Shown here: positions 43,075-51,377 of the stretch, in pieces | How positions within the stretch are numbered: the stretch's first letter is position 1 | Layout of the letters: each line of letters starts with the position of its first letter | Assembly (NCBI RefSeq): GCF_009834365.1 | Contig: NZ_CP041348.1 | Coordinates: 2,827,001 to 2,891,000 of the forward strand | Reading direction: 5' to 3' | Length of the DNA stretch: 64,000 bases | DNA from: Komagataeibacter xylinus | GTDB taxonomy: Bacteria > Pseudomonadota > Alphaproteobacteria > Acetobacterales > Acetobacteraceae | Notes under the pieces: generated by a model | What the model was told of the DNA's origin: nothing | Database searches by the model: none | Seen by the model: only the letters and a program-made list of their open reading frames with translations | Program-made: the position numbers and the translations under genes

Positions 43075-44191
43075 AGCTCACCGTCCCTGCCCGATAGGCT
43101 GTTCCGGTTGTGGCGGGCAGGTCCACCGTGCCGCCTGAAAGCGTGACATCGGTTACGTTGGTCACGCTCGTGCTGGCGGCATAGGCGATCTGGATCAGGC
43201 GCGAATAGCTGGCCGAGGCCCCGATGGCGAGGCTGTTGAGGTAGGCTGCGATATTGGTGCTGATGGTCGCCTGCACGGTGGCGAGATCGCCGGTTGCTCC
43301 CACGCTGACGGTCATGGTGACGGGCGGGCGCACGACCACGGGCCGCACGACCTGAATGGACACGGCGGCAGGCCGCACGTCATCCACCGCCGCGTAGACC
43401 TGATTGATCACGCTGTCGGACACATCGCCCGAGCCATCATCAACAAACACCACCACGTTGCCGGGCAGGAAGGCGCCGGATGTGTCCACGTTCTCAAGCA
43501 CCTGATAGATCAGGTCGGCGGATACATCGGTCACCGCGTTCTCGATGGCCGAAACCGTCGCCTTGGAGCGGCTGTTGATGTAGGACACGAACCGCGTGCG
43601 CAGGGCCGCATCCGTTTCGCCATCGCTGCCATTGGTGAGCGCTGCGGTGTTGGTGACCGTATCGATGCCGGAAATGGCCGTGCCCAGCAGGCAGATCGCA
43701 CCCGCCGCCACGTTGCCGGTCGCGCCCGTTGATGCGCATTCCACCGGCACGGTGATCGAGACCGTGCCCGCGGGCCGGACGTAAGCCCCGGCACTCGTGG
43801 ACCATGCCGGGTTGGTCTCGTCCTGCACCACGGTGAACACGAGGCTTGAGGCCGTGCGCACCGTGGCCCCCACCGCCACCGTGGCCGACTGGCTGGCGGG
43901 CGAGAACGAGGTGAAGGTGACGGTGCCGGTTGCCGCCGTGCCCGGCAGGCGGGTCAGCCCGAAATCCTGCACGAAGCTGTCGGCATCCGTGCCGATCGAG
44001 GTCGCCAGCCGCGTGCGTGAGAGGATCTGGAGTGCAATGAACTGGAACCACAGCCCCAGCCCCGCCACGGCCTCGAGCATGGCGCGGCCGGGGGAGCCGA
44101 TATTGAGGTCAAGCAGCGACGGGCATGCACCCTGCGCGCTCGCCACCATGTTGCCCAGCGTGGTCCTGAAAGACTGGAAGGTTAGGGCCAA
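43067..44191 (-). CDS. Baseplate J/gp47-like protein
   Basis: 374 residues with the gpJ pattern: a helical N-terminus (AMLEAVAGLGLWFQFIALQIL), GTVTFTSFSP beta strands, a central DAALRTRFVSYINSRSKATVSAIENAVTDV, and VQATISTNIAAYLNSLAIGASASYSRLIQIAYAASTSVTNVTDV at the end. It forms the baseplate wedge of contractile tails. The start codon is TTG (44191-44189), supported by GGAGGT five bases upstream. A terminator-like hairpin lies between the gp25-like gene and this start. Confidence 0.85.
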   Translation of the reverse strand: MALTFQSFRTTLGNMVASAQGACPSLLDLNIGSPGRAMLEAVAGLGLWFQFIALQILSRTRLATSIGTDADSFVQDFGLTRLPGTAATGTVTFTSFSPASQSATVAVGATVRTASSLVFTVVQDETNPAWSTSAGAYVRPAGTVSITVPVECASTGATGNVAAGAICLLGTAISGIDTVTNTAALTNGSDGETDAALRTRFVSYINSRSKATVSAIENAVTDVSADLIYQVLENVDTSGAFLPGNVVVFVDDGSGDVSDSVINQVYAAVDDVRPAAVSIQVVRPVVVRPPVTMTVSVGATGDLATVQATISTNIAAYLNSLAIGASASYSRLIQIAYAASTSVTNVTDVTLSGGTVDLPATTGTAYRAGTVSFG

Positions 44192-44205
44192 GACGGACCT
44201 CCAAT

Positions 44206-44232
44206 AAAAAAGGCGCCTCGTGAGAGACGCCC
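44206..44232 (-). terminator. Terminator-like hairpin upstream of the gpJ gene
   Basis: GGCGTCTC-TCAC-GAGGCGCC (one G-T pair) followed by TTTTTT on the minus strand, between the gp25-like stop and the gpJ start. Confidence 0.7.
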
Positions 44233-44233
44233 G

Positions 44234-44596
44234 TCATGTGCTCAGTGTCAGTTCCTGCACCGTGCCGGTTGCGGCATCGGTGTAGGCGATGGCCAGAAGG
44301 TAGGCCCCCACCTTCGTGTTCGTGAGCGTGACCGTAACCGGCTGGGTCTGGTCCACCCCGCCTTCAGCCTGCATCTGCTCAAGCACCAGGGCGCGGACGG
44401 CGGCCTCATCCATAACGTTGCCCACCTTCGCAGGCAGTCCGGCGCCGTAATCGGGCTGCCAGATATAGGCCCCGGCATTGGTGCACAGCCTGCGCAGGAG
44501 CGCCTGCCGGGTCTGGTCCGCGCCGGTCACCACGGCCACGCTGCCGGTGCCTGACAGGTCGAGGTCGCCACCCATGGTGTGTGACAGCGCGCTCAT
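44234..44596 (-). CDS. Baseplate wedge protein, GPW/gp25-like
   Basis: 120 residues. DQTRQALLRRLCTNAGAYIWQPDYGAGLPAKVGN is the typical gp25/gpW core, followed by AAVRALVLEQMQAEGGV and a C-terminal beta part. It is an enzyme-less structural wedge protein conserved in T4, P2 and Mu tails. It overlaps the gpV-like gene upstream by four bases. Confidence 0.82.
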   Translation of the reverse strand: MSALSHTMGGDLDLSGTGSVAVVTGADQTRQALLRRLCTNAGAYIWQPDYGAGLPAKVGNVMDEAAVRALVLEQMQAEGGVDQTQPVTVTLTNTKVGAYLLAIAYTDAATGTVQELTLST

Positions 44597-45273
44597 TGTG
44601 GTGCCCCCGTTGACCCGCTGCCCGGCTGCACGTCGCCATGGGTGTGGCTTTTGCCGAAAATGCCTGCTGCGAGAACATCCGTCTTTCCGGTCACGGTGCC
44701 CTGTGCGGTCATGTCCTTATCGGTCGTGATCGGGCCGCCAGTCACGGCAAGGCCGTTGGCGTCGAGCGTCATGCCGACTGCCCCGACCTTCCACGCTTTG
44801 CTGGTGGCGGTCAGCGCCTCGGTGGCCTGCCCTGCCCCGCTGTAGATCGCATCACGGGTGATGTGCCACCACGGCGCGTTCTGCGTGGCCGCGCCCTGGG
44901 TGGTGGCGCCATTGGCGGGCGGCGTGGGGCAGCCTGCCACGATCAGCAGTTCGCCGGGCTGGGCTGGCTTGCTTGTGGCGGGGGATGCCGGGGGCATGAG
45001 CACGGCGTCAAATACCGGGCAGGCCATGACCATGTGTTCGGCATCGCCCTCGACCGGTATGGTCACGACATGCGTGCCGATATCGGGCAGGCAGGCAATA
45101 CGCAGGCTACCTGCCTGCAGCGCGCCGCAGGGCACCCAGCCACTCTCCACCCCGGCGGGCTGAAGCATGATCTTTACGGCGTGATTGACCGGGTCCACCG
45201 CGCTGACCAGTCCGAAGCCAGCCTGGGCCTGCGCGTGCGCAAGGCCTGCGGCGACCATGCGGGTATCAGTCAT
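44593..45273 (-). CDS. Baseplate assembly protein V (tail spike)
   Basis: 226 residues. An OB-fold-like N-terminal half (ARLAHAQAQAGFGLVSAVDPVNHAVKIML style) is followed by a beta-helix region (TLDANGLAVTGGPITTDKDMTAQGTVTGKTDVL) and ends SHTHGDVQPGSGSTGAPQ. The His-x-His near the end is the iron-binding apex motif of P2 gpV-type membrane-piercing spikes. It overlaps the gpD-like gene by 8 bases. Confidence 0.8.
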   Translation of the reverse strand: MTDTRMVAAGLAHAQAQAGFGLVSAVDPVNHAVKIMLQPAGVESGWVPCGALQAGSLRIACLPDIGTHVVTIPVEGDAEHMVMACPVFDAVLMPPASPATSKPAQPGELLIVAGCPTPPANGATTQGAATQNAPWWHITRDAIYSGAGQATEALTATSKAWKVGAVGMTLDANGLAVTGGPITTDKDMTAQGTVTGKTDVLAAGIFGKSHTHGDVQPGSGSTGAPQ

Positions 45274-46423
45274 TACTATTTTCTCCTGTCATGCTGCGGC
45301 TACGCAGCGTGACCTGTTGCGAAAAGCCGCCATTCCATGAAAAACGGCTGCTTACGGCATCCACATCCAGCGTGCCGTCCCATGTCGTGCCGGTATCGGT
45401 CAGCCGCATGAAGTCACGGGGCTGGAGTGTAATACGCCCCGGCAGGGTGCCGGTAATGGTGCGGGCATGGGCCATGATCTGCCCATATTTGCATCGTGCC
45501 ATCTGCCTTGCTTCGTCCAGTCGCGCCCCCGGCATGCTGAAGCTGTGCAGCGTGCCACCCTGCGCGGGTGGCGTGGTGGAGCCCCCAGCCGCCGACCAAT
45601 AATAGTCAACCTTCGTGCGCTGTCGGCTGTCCCATGCCATGACATGCACGATCACACCCCGGCCAATCTGGTAATCGTGTGTGAAATTCAGGCCGTAAGC
45701 GCCGCTCCTGATGGGTTGCTCCGGCCCGTTATCGGCATAATCGAGCAGATGGGTGTTGGCCTGCGTGGGCGTGGGATAAGGCGCGCAGACAAGCGTGGTG
45801 CCCTGCGTGTACAGGTCACAGCCCGCCCCGGTGGCCAGATTACTGGCCAGGTCAAATGCAGTCTGGAACCGGCTGTGGCTGGCGGCACTGCTCCGTTTGT
45901 GTTCCACTTGCCAGAACTGGCCCGTCATGGCCTGTGGCATGCTGACCTGTGGCGTAAGCTGCGCCGCTGTGGCCATGGCCGTTATCACTTTCGCCCCGGT
46001 CATGTTCATCCAGTCTGCGCAGATACGCATGTCAAGCAATCTGGCCAGATAATCGCGGCAGGCGATGGTAACGGCTGTCTGCGCCGGGCTGAGGGCAACA
46101 TGGTCAATGATGCCCGTAAATACGGTGGTCCACTGCGCGCCCTCATCCGCCACGTCACGCATCTGCAGCGTTATGCCAAGTTCAGCCAGCGTGCTGCCAT
46201 CTGAAGGGGGTGGGAGGTCAAACCACAACCCTGTGGCGGCCATGGCAGTACGGTCCAGTGCCAGTGTCATTTCAAGCGTATCGGCCCGGCTGTAGCGGGT
46301 GCGGGTCAGGGTGAACTGCTCAACCCCGGTTTCCGTCCGTTCGGTGCCGTTGACCAGCAGCCGCGCGCGCGGCGCGCGCCAGATGCCCTGCCCGGCGGTG
46401 GTCAGCGAAAGACTGCCGCTCAT
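45266..46423 (-). CDS. Baseplate hub protein, gpD/Mu gpP-like
   Basis: 385 residues. The four-domain hub family is recognisable from LLVNGTERTETGVEQFTLTRTRYSRADTLEMTL at the start, DGSTLAELGITLQMRDV, GIIDHVALSPAQTAVTIACRDYLARLLD and a C-terminal LQPRDFMRLTDTGTTWDG. It carries the spike and joins it to the tube. Overlaps the gpX-like gene by four bases. Confidence 0.78.
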   Translation of the reverse strand: MSGSLSLTTAGQGIWRAPRARLLVNGTERTETGVEQFTLTRTRYSRADTLEMTLALDRTAMAATGLWFDLPPPSDGSTLAELGITLQMRDVADEGAQWTTVFTGIIDHVALSPAQTAVTIACRDYLARLLDMRICADWMNMTGAKVITAMATAAQLTPQVSMPQAMTGQFWQVEHKRSSAASHSRFQTAFDLASNLATGAGCDLYTQGTTLVCAPYPTPTQANTHLLDYADNGPEQPIRSGAYGLNFTHDYQIGRGVIVHVMAWDSRQRTKVDYYWSAAGGSTTPPAQGGTLHSFSMPGARLDEARQMARCKYGQIMAHARTITGTLPGRITLQPRDFMRLTDTGTTWDGTLDVDAVSSRFSWNGGFSQQVTLRSRSMTGENSND

Positions 46424-46629
46424 GCCGCAACTCCCGGCATGCCGCTATCAAGCGCAGTATCGATGGCAGGCAGCACAAGTGTCACTGGCGCGGTGAAAGT
46501 GGACAGGTCAGGATCGGTCATGCCGTTGAGCTGCGCGATCCGCCACCAAGAGGTGGCATCATTCAACTGCCGGGCGGCGACATGATACAGTGTGCCATCT
46601 GCCGCCGTAACCTTTATGGTGAGCGCCAT
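46420..46629 (-). CDS. Tail protein X (LysM-like)
   Basis: 69 residues, MALTIKVTAADGTLYHVAARQLNDATSWWRIAQLNG, matching the small LysM-like gpX proteins that sit next to gpD in phage tail clusters. It lies 18 bases behind the preceding gene and overlaps gpD. Confidence 0.75.
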   Translation of the reverse strand: MALTIKVTAADGTLYHVAARQLNDATSWWRIAQLNGMTDPDLSTFTAPVTLVLPAIDTALDSGMPGVAA

Positions 46630-46647
46630 GGATTTGTTACCTCCTGC

Positions 46648-47565
46648 TCAGTTATTGGCAATCGGGCCATCCTGCACGCTCCCTGTGGCGAGCAGCGTGT
46701 TGGCATAGGCACGGTTGACCAGACCCGCACTGCTGACGGTAACGCTGTGCAACTGTGCGTTCTGGGTCAGGGTCGAGAGGCTGGCGGCATTACCGGGCGT
46801 AATCGCTTCCATATTGGCCCCGCTCTGGCCGATGGCGTTGGTCAGTCCCGTGCCTGATGCCGCTAGCCCAGACACCACGCTGGCAGCGCTATCAGGCACT
46901 GAGGCCAGGTTGACTCCTGCGCCAGACAGGCCGCCCACCATGCCCAGATTGTCCTCCACCCCGGACAGAACACCGCCCGCCCCCGCTATGTCGGCAATGG
47001 GGGTGACCTGCCCCATGATGGTGCCAAGCTGGCCGGTCATGTTGCCAGCAATGGTCGAGACATCTGCAAGTGCGCCCGTAAGGCCGGACAGGGCGGAACC
47101 TGTATCTGCGCCCACCAGGGCCGACAGGCCAGGCACCACATTGGTGGAGACCGCCATCTGGGGCGGTTGTTCAAGCACCAGCCGATAAGGAATGACCACG
47201 CCTTTTTGCGCGTAATCATAGGAATACTGCACGATGCGGACCATAAGCGACAGCCCAGCCCCGCTGAACGGCACCGGCACGCCCGCAATCCGCATCTGCT
47301 TGAGCACGCGCGCGCGTTCAATTGCGGTAGGGCCGACAAACGTGCCGGTCAGTTCCAGCCGGTCGGGGTCATTGCCCACGGCATCGATCACCCTGCCGCC
47401 ACCGGGCAGGCGGTGCACGGCTACCTGCTGGGTGCCGCCATCACGGATAAGCCGGGGTACCTCCATGCCTGTCAGGGTCAGGCTGCCGATGGTGACGGGG
47501 GCCGAAGCCCATAGCCGCCCGATCGCGCCAATTGCGGTCTCGGCATTCATAAGGGTCAGGGACAT
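46648..47565 (-). CDS. Tail protein in the gpU/Mu gpN position, with long Gly/Ala-rich extension
   Basis: 305 residues. The first ~140 (TIGSLTLTGMEVPRLIRDGGTQ, DRLELTGTFVGPTAIERARVLKQM, RIVQYSYDYAQKGVVIPYRLVLEQPP) have the gpU/DNA-circularisation type beta layout. The remaining ~165 residues are low-complexity Gly/Ala/Ser/Val-rich helices (SALSGLTGALADVSTIAGNM). The position after the tape measure and before gpX/gpD supports a tail terminus or hub connector role. I used MSLTL (47565); four more residues precede it in frame. Confidence 0.6.
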   Translation of the reverse strand: MSLTLMNAETAIGAIGRLWASAPVTIGSLTLTGMEVPRLIRDGGTQQVAVHRLPGGGRVIDAVGNDPDRLELTGTFVGPTAIERARVLKQMRIAGVPVPFSGAGLSLMVRIVQYSYDYAQKGVVIPYRLVLEQPPQMAVSTNVVPGLSALVGADTGSALSGLTGALADVSTIAGNMTGQLGTIMGQVTPIADIAGAGGVLSGVEDNLGMVGGLSGAGVNLASVPDSAASVVSGLAASGTGLTNAIGQSGANMEAITPGNAASLSTLTQNAQLHSVTVSSAGLVNRAYANTLLATGSVQDGPIANN

Positions 47566-47688
47566 GTATTTTTCCACTCAGGATGGATGCTGGCACACAG
47601 GTAGTGCAGTGGCAGGTGGGGCAGTACCTCTCTGCGCTGCCTTGGAAGGGCCGCATGCCGGTCTTTTGATGCCAGCATGCATGCGGGT

Positions 47689-48705
47689 TCATATACCCAC
47701 CGAGCGACCGGGTAGCTGCACATGCTGTATGCCATCGGGTGCGGTACCGGTGGAGCGATGCTCAAGCAGGGCACGGCTGGTTTCTATGTGGGCAACAGCC
47801 TGCCCTACATTATGCTGGTCCAGTGTCACGGGAATGGTGACCTGTACGATAGGCGCGCCAGACAGGGTCGGCCCCGTGCTGCCGGGATTACGGGTACGGA
47901 TCATGGGAGCCGGACTGATGAAGGGAGGACGCGCCTGTCTCTGGGGTTGCCCGCGCGGCGGGAGGGCGCTCCTGGGGCCACGAATGCTGACCGGCAGCAC
48001 CCTCCTGCGCCGCATTCCATGGCTTTTCGGCCTGGCGTGCAGCAAGCCGGGCCTGCGCGGCACGACCTGCCTGTCTACCACAGGGGGGATGGACACGATG
48101 CGGCCCCGATCCGTAACAGCCATGGGGACAGGTCTGGGCCTGGATGATGCAGGCGCAGGCATGACGCGGCCCAGCGCCCTGCCTCGCTGCGTAACCCCAA
48201 CGAAGGCAGCCGGTGCCGGGCGGGCGCTGGATGCGTAGGGCATTGGCAGGCGCGCCAGAGGTAAAACCATGCGCGGCGCATGAAGCATGGGCGCATGCTC
48301 TTTTTCATTTCGCCCGTTTCTGTCCGGAGCGGGCGCAGGGACGGGCATGACTGCTGGCCCTGCGCTGCTCCTGTATTTTTCACCACGGCTGGGCCAGTTC
48401 CTGCCACATGGGCTGGCGGGTTGATGTGACTGTATTGGCCGCGCGTTGTTTGCCTCCCTCAACCCGGTCGGCAAGACCTGCGCGAACCCTTTATGACTAC
48501 GTTCAGGCAGGCGAAAGCGGGCTGCCGTGACAGGCTTTGCTGTGCCGCGCCCCCTGCGCCCCACCGGCACAGCCAGCCTTGCGATGGTAACTGCCGCGTG
48601 CCTGCCCCGCCCCGGCAGGCGTGCTACCGCCGCGGACAGGCCACCGGGGCGCATGGCCTGTAGCCGCATGACCATTCGTGTCGTGGCCTGACAGGATTCA
48701 GCCAT
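47689..48705 (-). CDS. Short tape-measure candidate
   Basis: 338 residues in the tape-measure slot, directly after the frameshifted chaperone pair. Its ATG overlaps the E'-frame stop by 8 bases, which strongly supports that it is translated. The sequence is unusual: Arg-, Pro- and Ala-rich, with no long coiled coil or hydrophobic helices. Only the end (SGAPIVQVTIPVTLDQHNVGQAVAHIETSRALLEH) resembles the C-terminal tail of tape-measure proteins. Ordinary tape measures of contractile phages have about 600-1000 residues. It is either a very short ruler or an internally deleted gene. Confidence 0.5.
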   Translation of the reverse strand: MAESCQATTRMVMRLQAMRPGGLSAAVARLPGRGRHAAVTIARLAVPVGRRGRGTAKPVTAARFRLPERSHKGFAQVLPTGLREANNARPIQSHQPASPCGRNWPSRGEKYRSSAGPAVMPVPAPAPDRNGRNEKEHAPMLHAPRMVLPLARLPMPYASSARPAPAAFVGVTQRGRALGRVMPAPASSRPRPVPMAVTDRGRIVSIPPVVDRQVVPRRPGLLHARPKSHGMRRRRVLPVSIRGPRSALPPRGQPQRQARPPFISPAPMIRTRNPGSTGPTLSGAPIVQVTIPVTLDQHNVGQAVAHIETSRALLEHRSTGTAPDGIQHVQLPGRSVGI

Positions 48706-49172
48706 CAGGATACTCCCATTGTTGCATGCCCCAGTCATAGCGACCGCCTGCAAGCTCCCCGAAGGCGACAAGAAAAGCCATGCGCCGCACGCGCGGCATG
48801 GACATGGCCACATCCCACGGCACCCCGTGCCCGACCAATGCCGCCACCTCGATCAGCACGGGGTGCCGGCTCAGTTTTTTGCGGCTTGGGCGGGGTGGCC
48901 TGCGCGTCGGGGCCAAACAGGGCCGTGCTGAGCGCCTCGATGCCGTCATTGCCGATCTGGTTGGCAAGCTGCTCAAGCTGCACACGCGTTTGCGGGCGAA
49001 TGACAGGCACGGCGTCGATCGCCTCGACCGAACTGACCATGAGCGCGTATTCCAGCCATGCGGTCGAGGGGGCATCCGGTCCGAACTCAAGCAGGGCAAG
49101 CACATCACCCGGCCCGCGCTCGCGGTAGGTCAGGGTGCGGCCATCTGGGGTCTTTACGGTTTTTTCCGTCAT
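48698..49172 (-). CDS. Tail assembly chaperone pair with candidate programmed -2 frameshift
   Basis: The zero frame from the ATG at 49172 gives MTEKTVKTPDGRTLTYRERG...STALFGPDAQATPPKPQK and would run on to a stop at 48735 (145 residues), but after residue 99 it turns into Arg/Gly-rich nonsense. The frame two bases back takes over at a C-A6-C run (48881-48874) and reads KKLSRHPVLIEVAALVGHGVPWDVAMSMPRVRRMAFLVAFGELAGG to a stop at 48698, giving a ~158-residue fusion. This is the E/E' (Mu gp41-type) arrangement: two overlapping frames between tail tube and tape measure. A -2 shift is known for Mu; a +1 shift or a plain mutation are the alternatives. Confidence 0.7.
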
Positions 49173-49195
49173 GTCGGCGTATTCCGGCTGGGGGA

Positions 49196-49627
49196 TCAGG
49201 AAATGCGGTTGCGGGCGCGGGCCGTGAACGTGATGGTCTGCGTGACCAGCGTTTCGGACTGATAGCGCCCCGCATCCGACAGCTTGAGGGAAGCACCGAT
49301 GAATTCGTAAGTGCTCAGCGAGCCGTCGCATTCAGTCACGTACTGATAAATGCTGCCCAGAATAACCGTACCCGCCGACCAGAATCCGCTCTCGATGGCG
49401 GCAAACAGGTCATCGGCTCCCGAACCGTCGCGCTGGAAGGAAAACTGGCCGCCCCAGCCCCCTGGCACGTCATAGAACAGGGGCATGTCGTTCAGCGGGT
49501 TTGATTCCAGCTGGTGGGTGCGCTGTGCCGCATTGAATCCGGTGACCGTGGGCAGGTCGATGCGGCTGCCATTATAGACCAGCACCACGCGGCAGTCGCG
49601 GCCGATATTAAAGGGTCTGAGGGACAT
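49196..49627 (-). CDS. Tail tube protein
   Basis: 143 residues starting MSLRPFNIGRDCRVVLVYNG. The pattern of a beta-sandwich tube protein is visible: DLPTVTGFNAAQRTHQLESNPL, then GGWGGQFSFQRDGSGADDLFAAIESGFW and a beta-rich end. It lies behind the sheath gene and before the chaperone pair, the standard place for the tube of contractile tails. A terminator-like hairpin stands about 14 bases before the start. Confidence 0.78.
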   Translation of the reverse strand: MSLRPFNIGRDCRVVLVYNGSRIDLPTVTGFNAAQRTHQLESNPLNDMPLFYDVPGGWGGQFSFQRDGSGADDLFAAIESGFWSAGTVILGSIYQYVTECDGSLSTYEFIGASLKLSDAGRYQSETLVTQTITFTARARNRIS

Positions 49628-49640
49628 TCATGGCTCCATG

Positions 49641-49666
49641 AAAAAAGCCACCCTGAAAGGTGGCTC
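49641..49666 (-). terminator. Terminator-like hairpin upstream of the tail tube gene
   Basis: AGCCACC and GGTGGCT form a 7-bp stem, followed by TTTTTT on the minus strand, directly before the tail tube ribosome site. Confidence 0.8.
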
Positions 49667-49723
49667 GTGAAGTATTGCGTAACAATGGAGGCGGGTTGAA
49701 AGGTAACAGTTTCCGGATAAGAT

Positions 49724-49772
49724 GTTCTTCTGAAGCTTTTTAAAAAAACGCTTTACCAAAAACTGCCTTCTG
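49724..49772 (-). repeat. Dispersed A/T-rich hairpin repeat, copy 2 (inside the prophage)
   Basis: On the minus strand GGCAGTTTTTGGT-AAAGCG is followed by a T7A5 stem and GCTTCAGAAG. It shares the AGTTTTTGGT, GC-T-run-A-run plan with the copy at 5231-5284 near host genes. It lies between the tail sheath stop and the tail tube start, where it could terminate or process the late mRNA. Confidence 0.5.
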
Positions 49773-49788
49773 TTTTCTGGGCTGGGGA

Positions 49789-51276
49789 TCAGGCCGCCGC
49801 AGTTGCGGTGCTGACCGTAACACTCGCCCCACCCTGCAGGTTGACCACAAAGAAACGGTTGATCCCCTGATAGCGCACCTGCACGTCAGCGCGCACGTAA
49901 CCCAGCGCCGTGCGTGACTGGGGGTTATTGCTCGTGTCGCACAGCACGGCGTAATCCGTGCTTGCCCCCAGTATGCCGCTGCCCACCATGTTCGACAGCG
50001 TGCCGAGCAGAACGGCGCGGATGTCGCCATACAGCGTGGCGCAGATGACGGCGCCCACGAACGCGCCCATGCCCGCGTTGAGCGTCTCGGCAATGTAGTT
50101 GGTCAGGCGTGTATAGGTGTCATCATCCATCACGTCATCGGAAGAAGTATTGATGCCCCCGCGCACCGCCCAGTAGCTGCCGCCGGGTGCTGGGTTGCAG
50201 ATTACGTCAATGCCCGCCGTGAACAGCGCCGACAGTTCGGCACCAGAATAGGTCGCTGCCTGCCCGCTGCTGACCAGCCCAGCCTTCTGGCTGCCGATCA
50301 CGCCATACAGCTCCTTGTTCAGGCTCGACTGCTCGGGCGAGAGGCCGCCAAGGATACCTGCTGCAAATGCCTGCGGCGGCACCAGCATGTCGCCATTGGT
50401 GTCATCTTCCCACCACAGCCAGTCACCAAACATCAGCTTGACGGCGTAACTGTCCAGACCTGCGGCATTTTTCATGGTTACCGCATTGGCAATCGTGTCG
50501 CCTGCCGGGCCGCAGGCAATCATGTACATCCCTTCCCCCAGGCCAAAAGCGGCCTGCGTGGTCCATGATGTATTATCCACCACACCATGCAACAGCCCGA
50601 TCGCGCAGCCCTGCCCGCGCAGGGCATACATGCCGGTGCGGCTTGTGCCATCCGTGCCCAGAAACTGCGTGGTTGTGGGCACGCCGCCATCGCTGCCGCC
50701 TGCAAGTGTTACCGAACCCGCTTCAGGCGCGGGCACGGTGGTGGGCACGGTTACGCGTACGAGTGCTGTGCCATCGGCTGCAATGGCGGCGGCAAGGACC
50801 GGCCATGTCGCACCGCGATAGGTGCGGCTGCCCAGCACTGCGTGACTGAGCGTAAGCGTATAATTCGTGGTGATGATGGGGTCCTGCGCAAGCATTGCCA
50901 CAAGGGCGTTGCCTGCACTGCCCGTATGGATGGCGGTCAGGGTCACTCCTGCCAGCGTGCCGGTGGCCGCCACATCGGTGCCATCGCTCACCCGCACGCA
51001 GCGAAAGTCGGATGCACCCTGCATTATGGCGATGTTCACCGCCGTGCCGATATCATTCACCTGCGCCTGCTTGGGGCCGAATGCGCTCAGGCAGTCACCC
51101 ATGCTGCCGATGATGACCGGTGACGCCACCGGCCCCCAGGCCGCCGTGCCCACCAGGCCGATCCGCCCGGTTGCCACGCCGTTGAGAGCCAGGGTCTGGG
51201 GTTTGAGGATCTGCACATACAGATCCGGCACGCTCAGGCTGTTGGTATTGAGCTGCCCGGACTGATAGATGGTCAT
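49789..51276 (-). CDS. Tail sheath protein
   Basis: 495 residues starting MTIYQSGQLNTNSLSVPDLYVQIL. The conserved sheath features are VATGRIGLVGTAAWGPV, DCLSAFGPKQ, MQGASDFRCVRVSDGT and a C-terminal TNYIAETLNAGMGAFVGAVICATLYGD, followed by a beta strand that locks to the next subunit. Long and complete; it defines this prophage as contractile-tailed (myovirus type). The tube gene follows. Confidence 0.88.
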   Translation of the reverse strand: MTIYQSGQLNTNSLSVPDLYVQILKPQTLALNGVATGRIGLVGTAAWGPVASPVIIGSMGDCLSAFGPKQAQVNDIGTAVNIAIMQGASDFRCVRVSDGTDVAATGTLAGVTLTAIHTGSAGNALVAMLAQDPIITTNYTLTLSHAVLGSRTYRGATWPVLAAAIAADGTALVRVTVPTTVPAPEAGSVTLAGGSDGGVPTTTQFLGTDGTSRTGMYALRGQGCAIGLLHGVVDNTSWTTQAAFGLGEGMYMIACGPAGDTIANAVTMKNAAGLDSYAVKLMFGDWLWWEDDTNGDMLVPPQAFAAGILGGLSPEQSSLNKELYGVIGSQKAGLVSSGQAATYSGAELSALFTAGIDVICNPAPGGSYWAVRGGINTSSDDVMDDDTYTRLTNYIAETLNAGMGAFVGAVICATLYGDIRAVLLGTLSNMVGSGILGASTDYAVLCDTSNNPQSRTALGYVRADVQVRYQGINRFFVVNLQGGASVTVSTATAAA

Positions 51277-51377
51277 TTATGCGTATTCCCTGTTGCGCGG
51301 CATGCCGCGTGAAGAAACGGTTCGAGACTTGGCCGTGATGATCAGGCCTGGCCTGTGCTGTGTACCGAGCGAGCGCT

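Noticed and set aside
47234..48238. Plus-strand frame of 334 codons opposite the tail genes
   Set aside because: It runs against the late operon and lacks any motif. The opposite frame is coupled to the chaperone stop.
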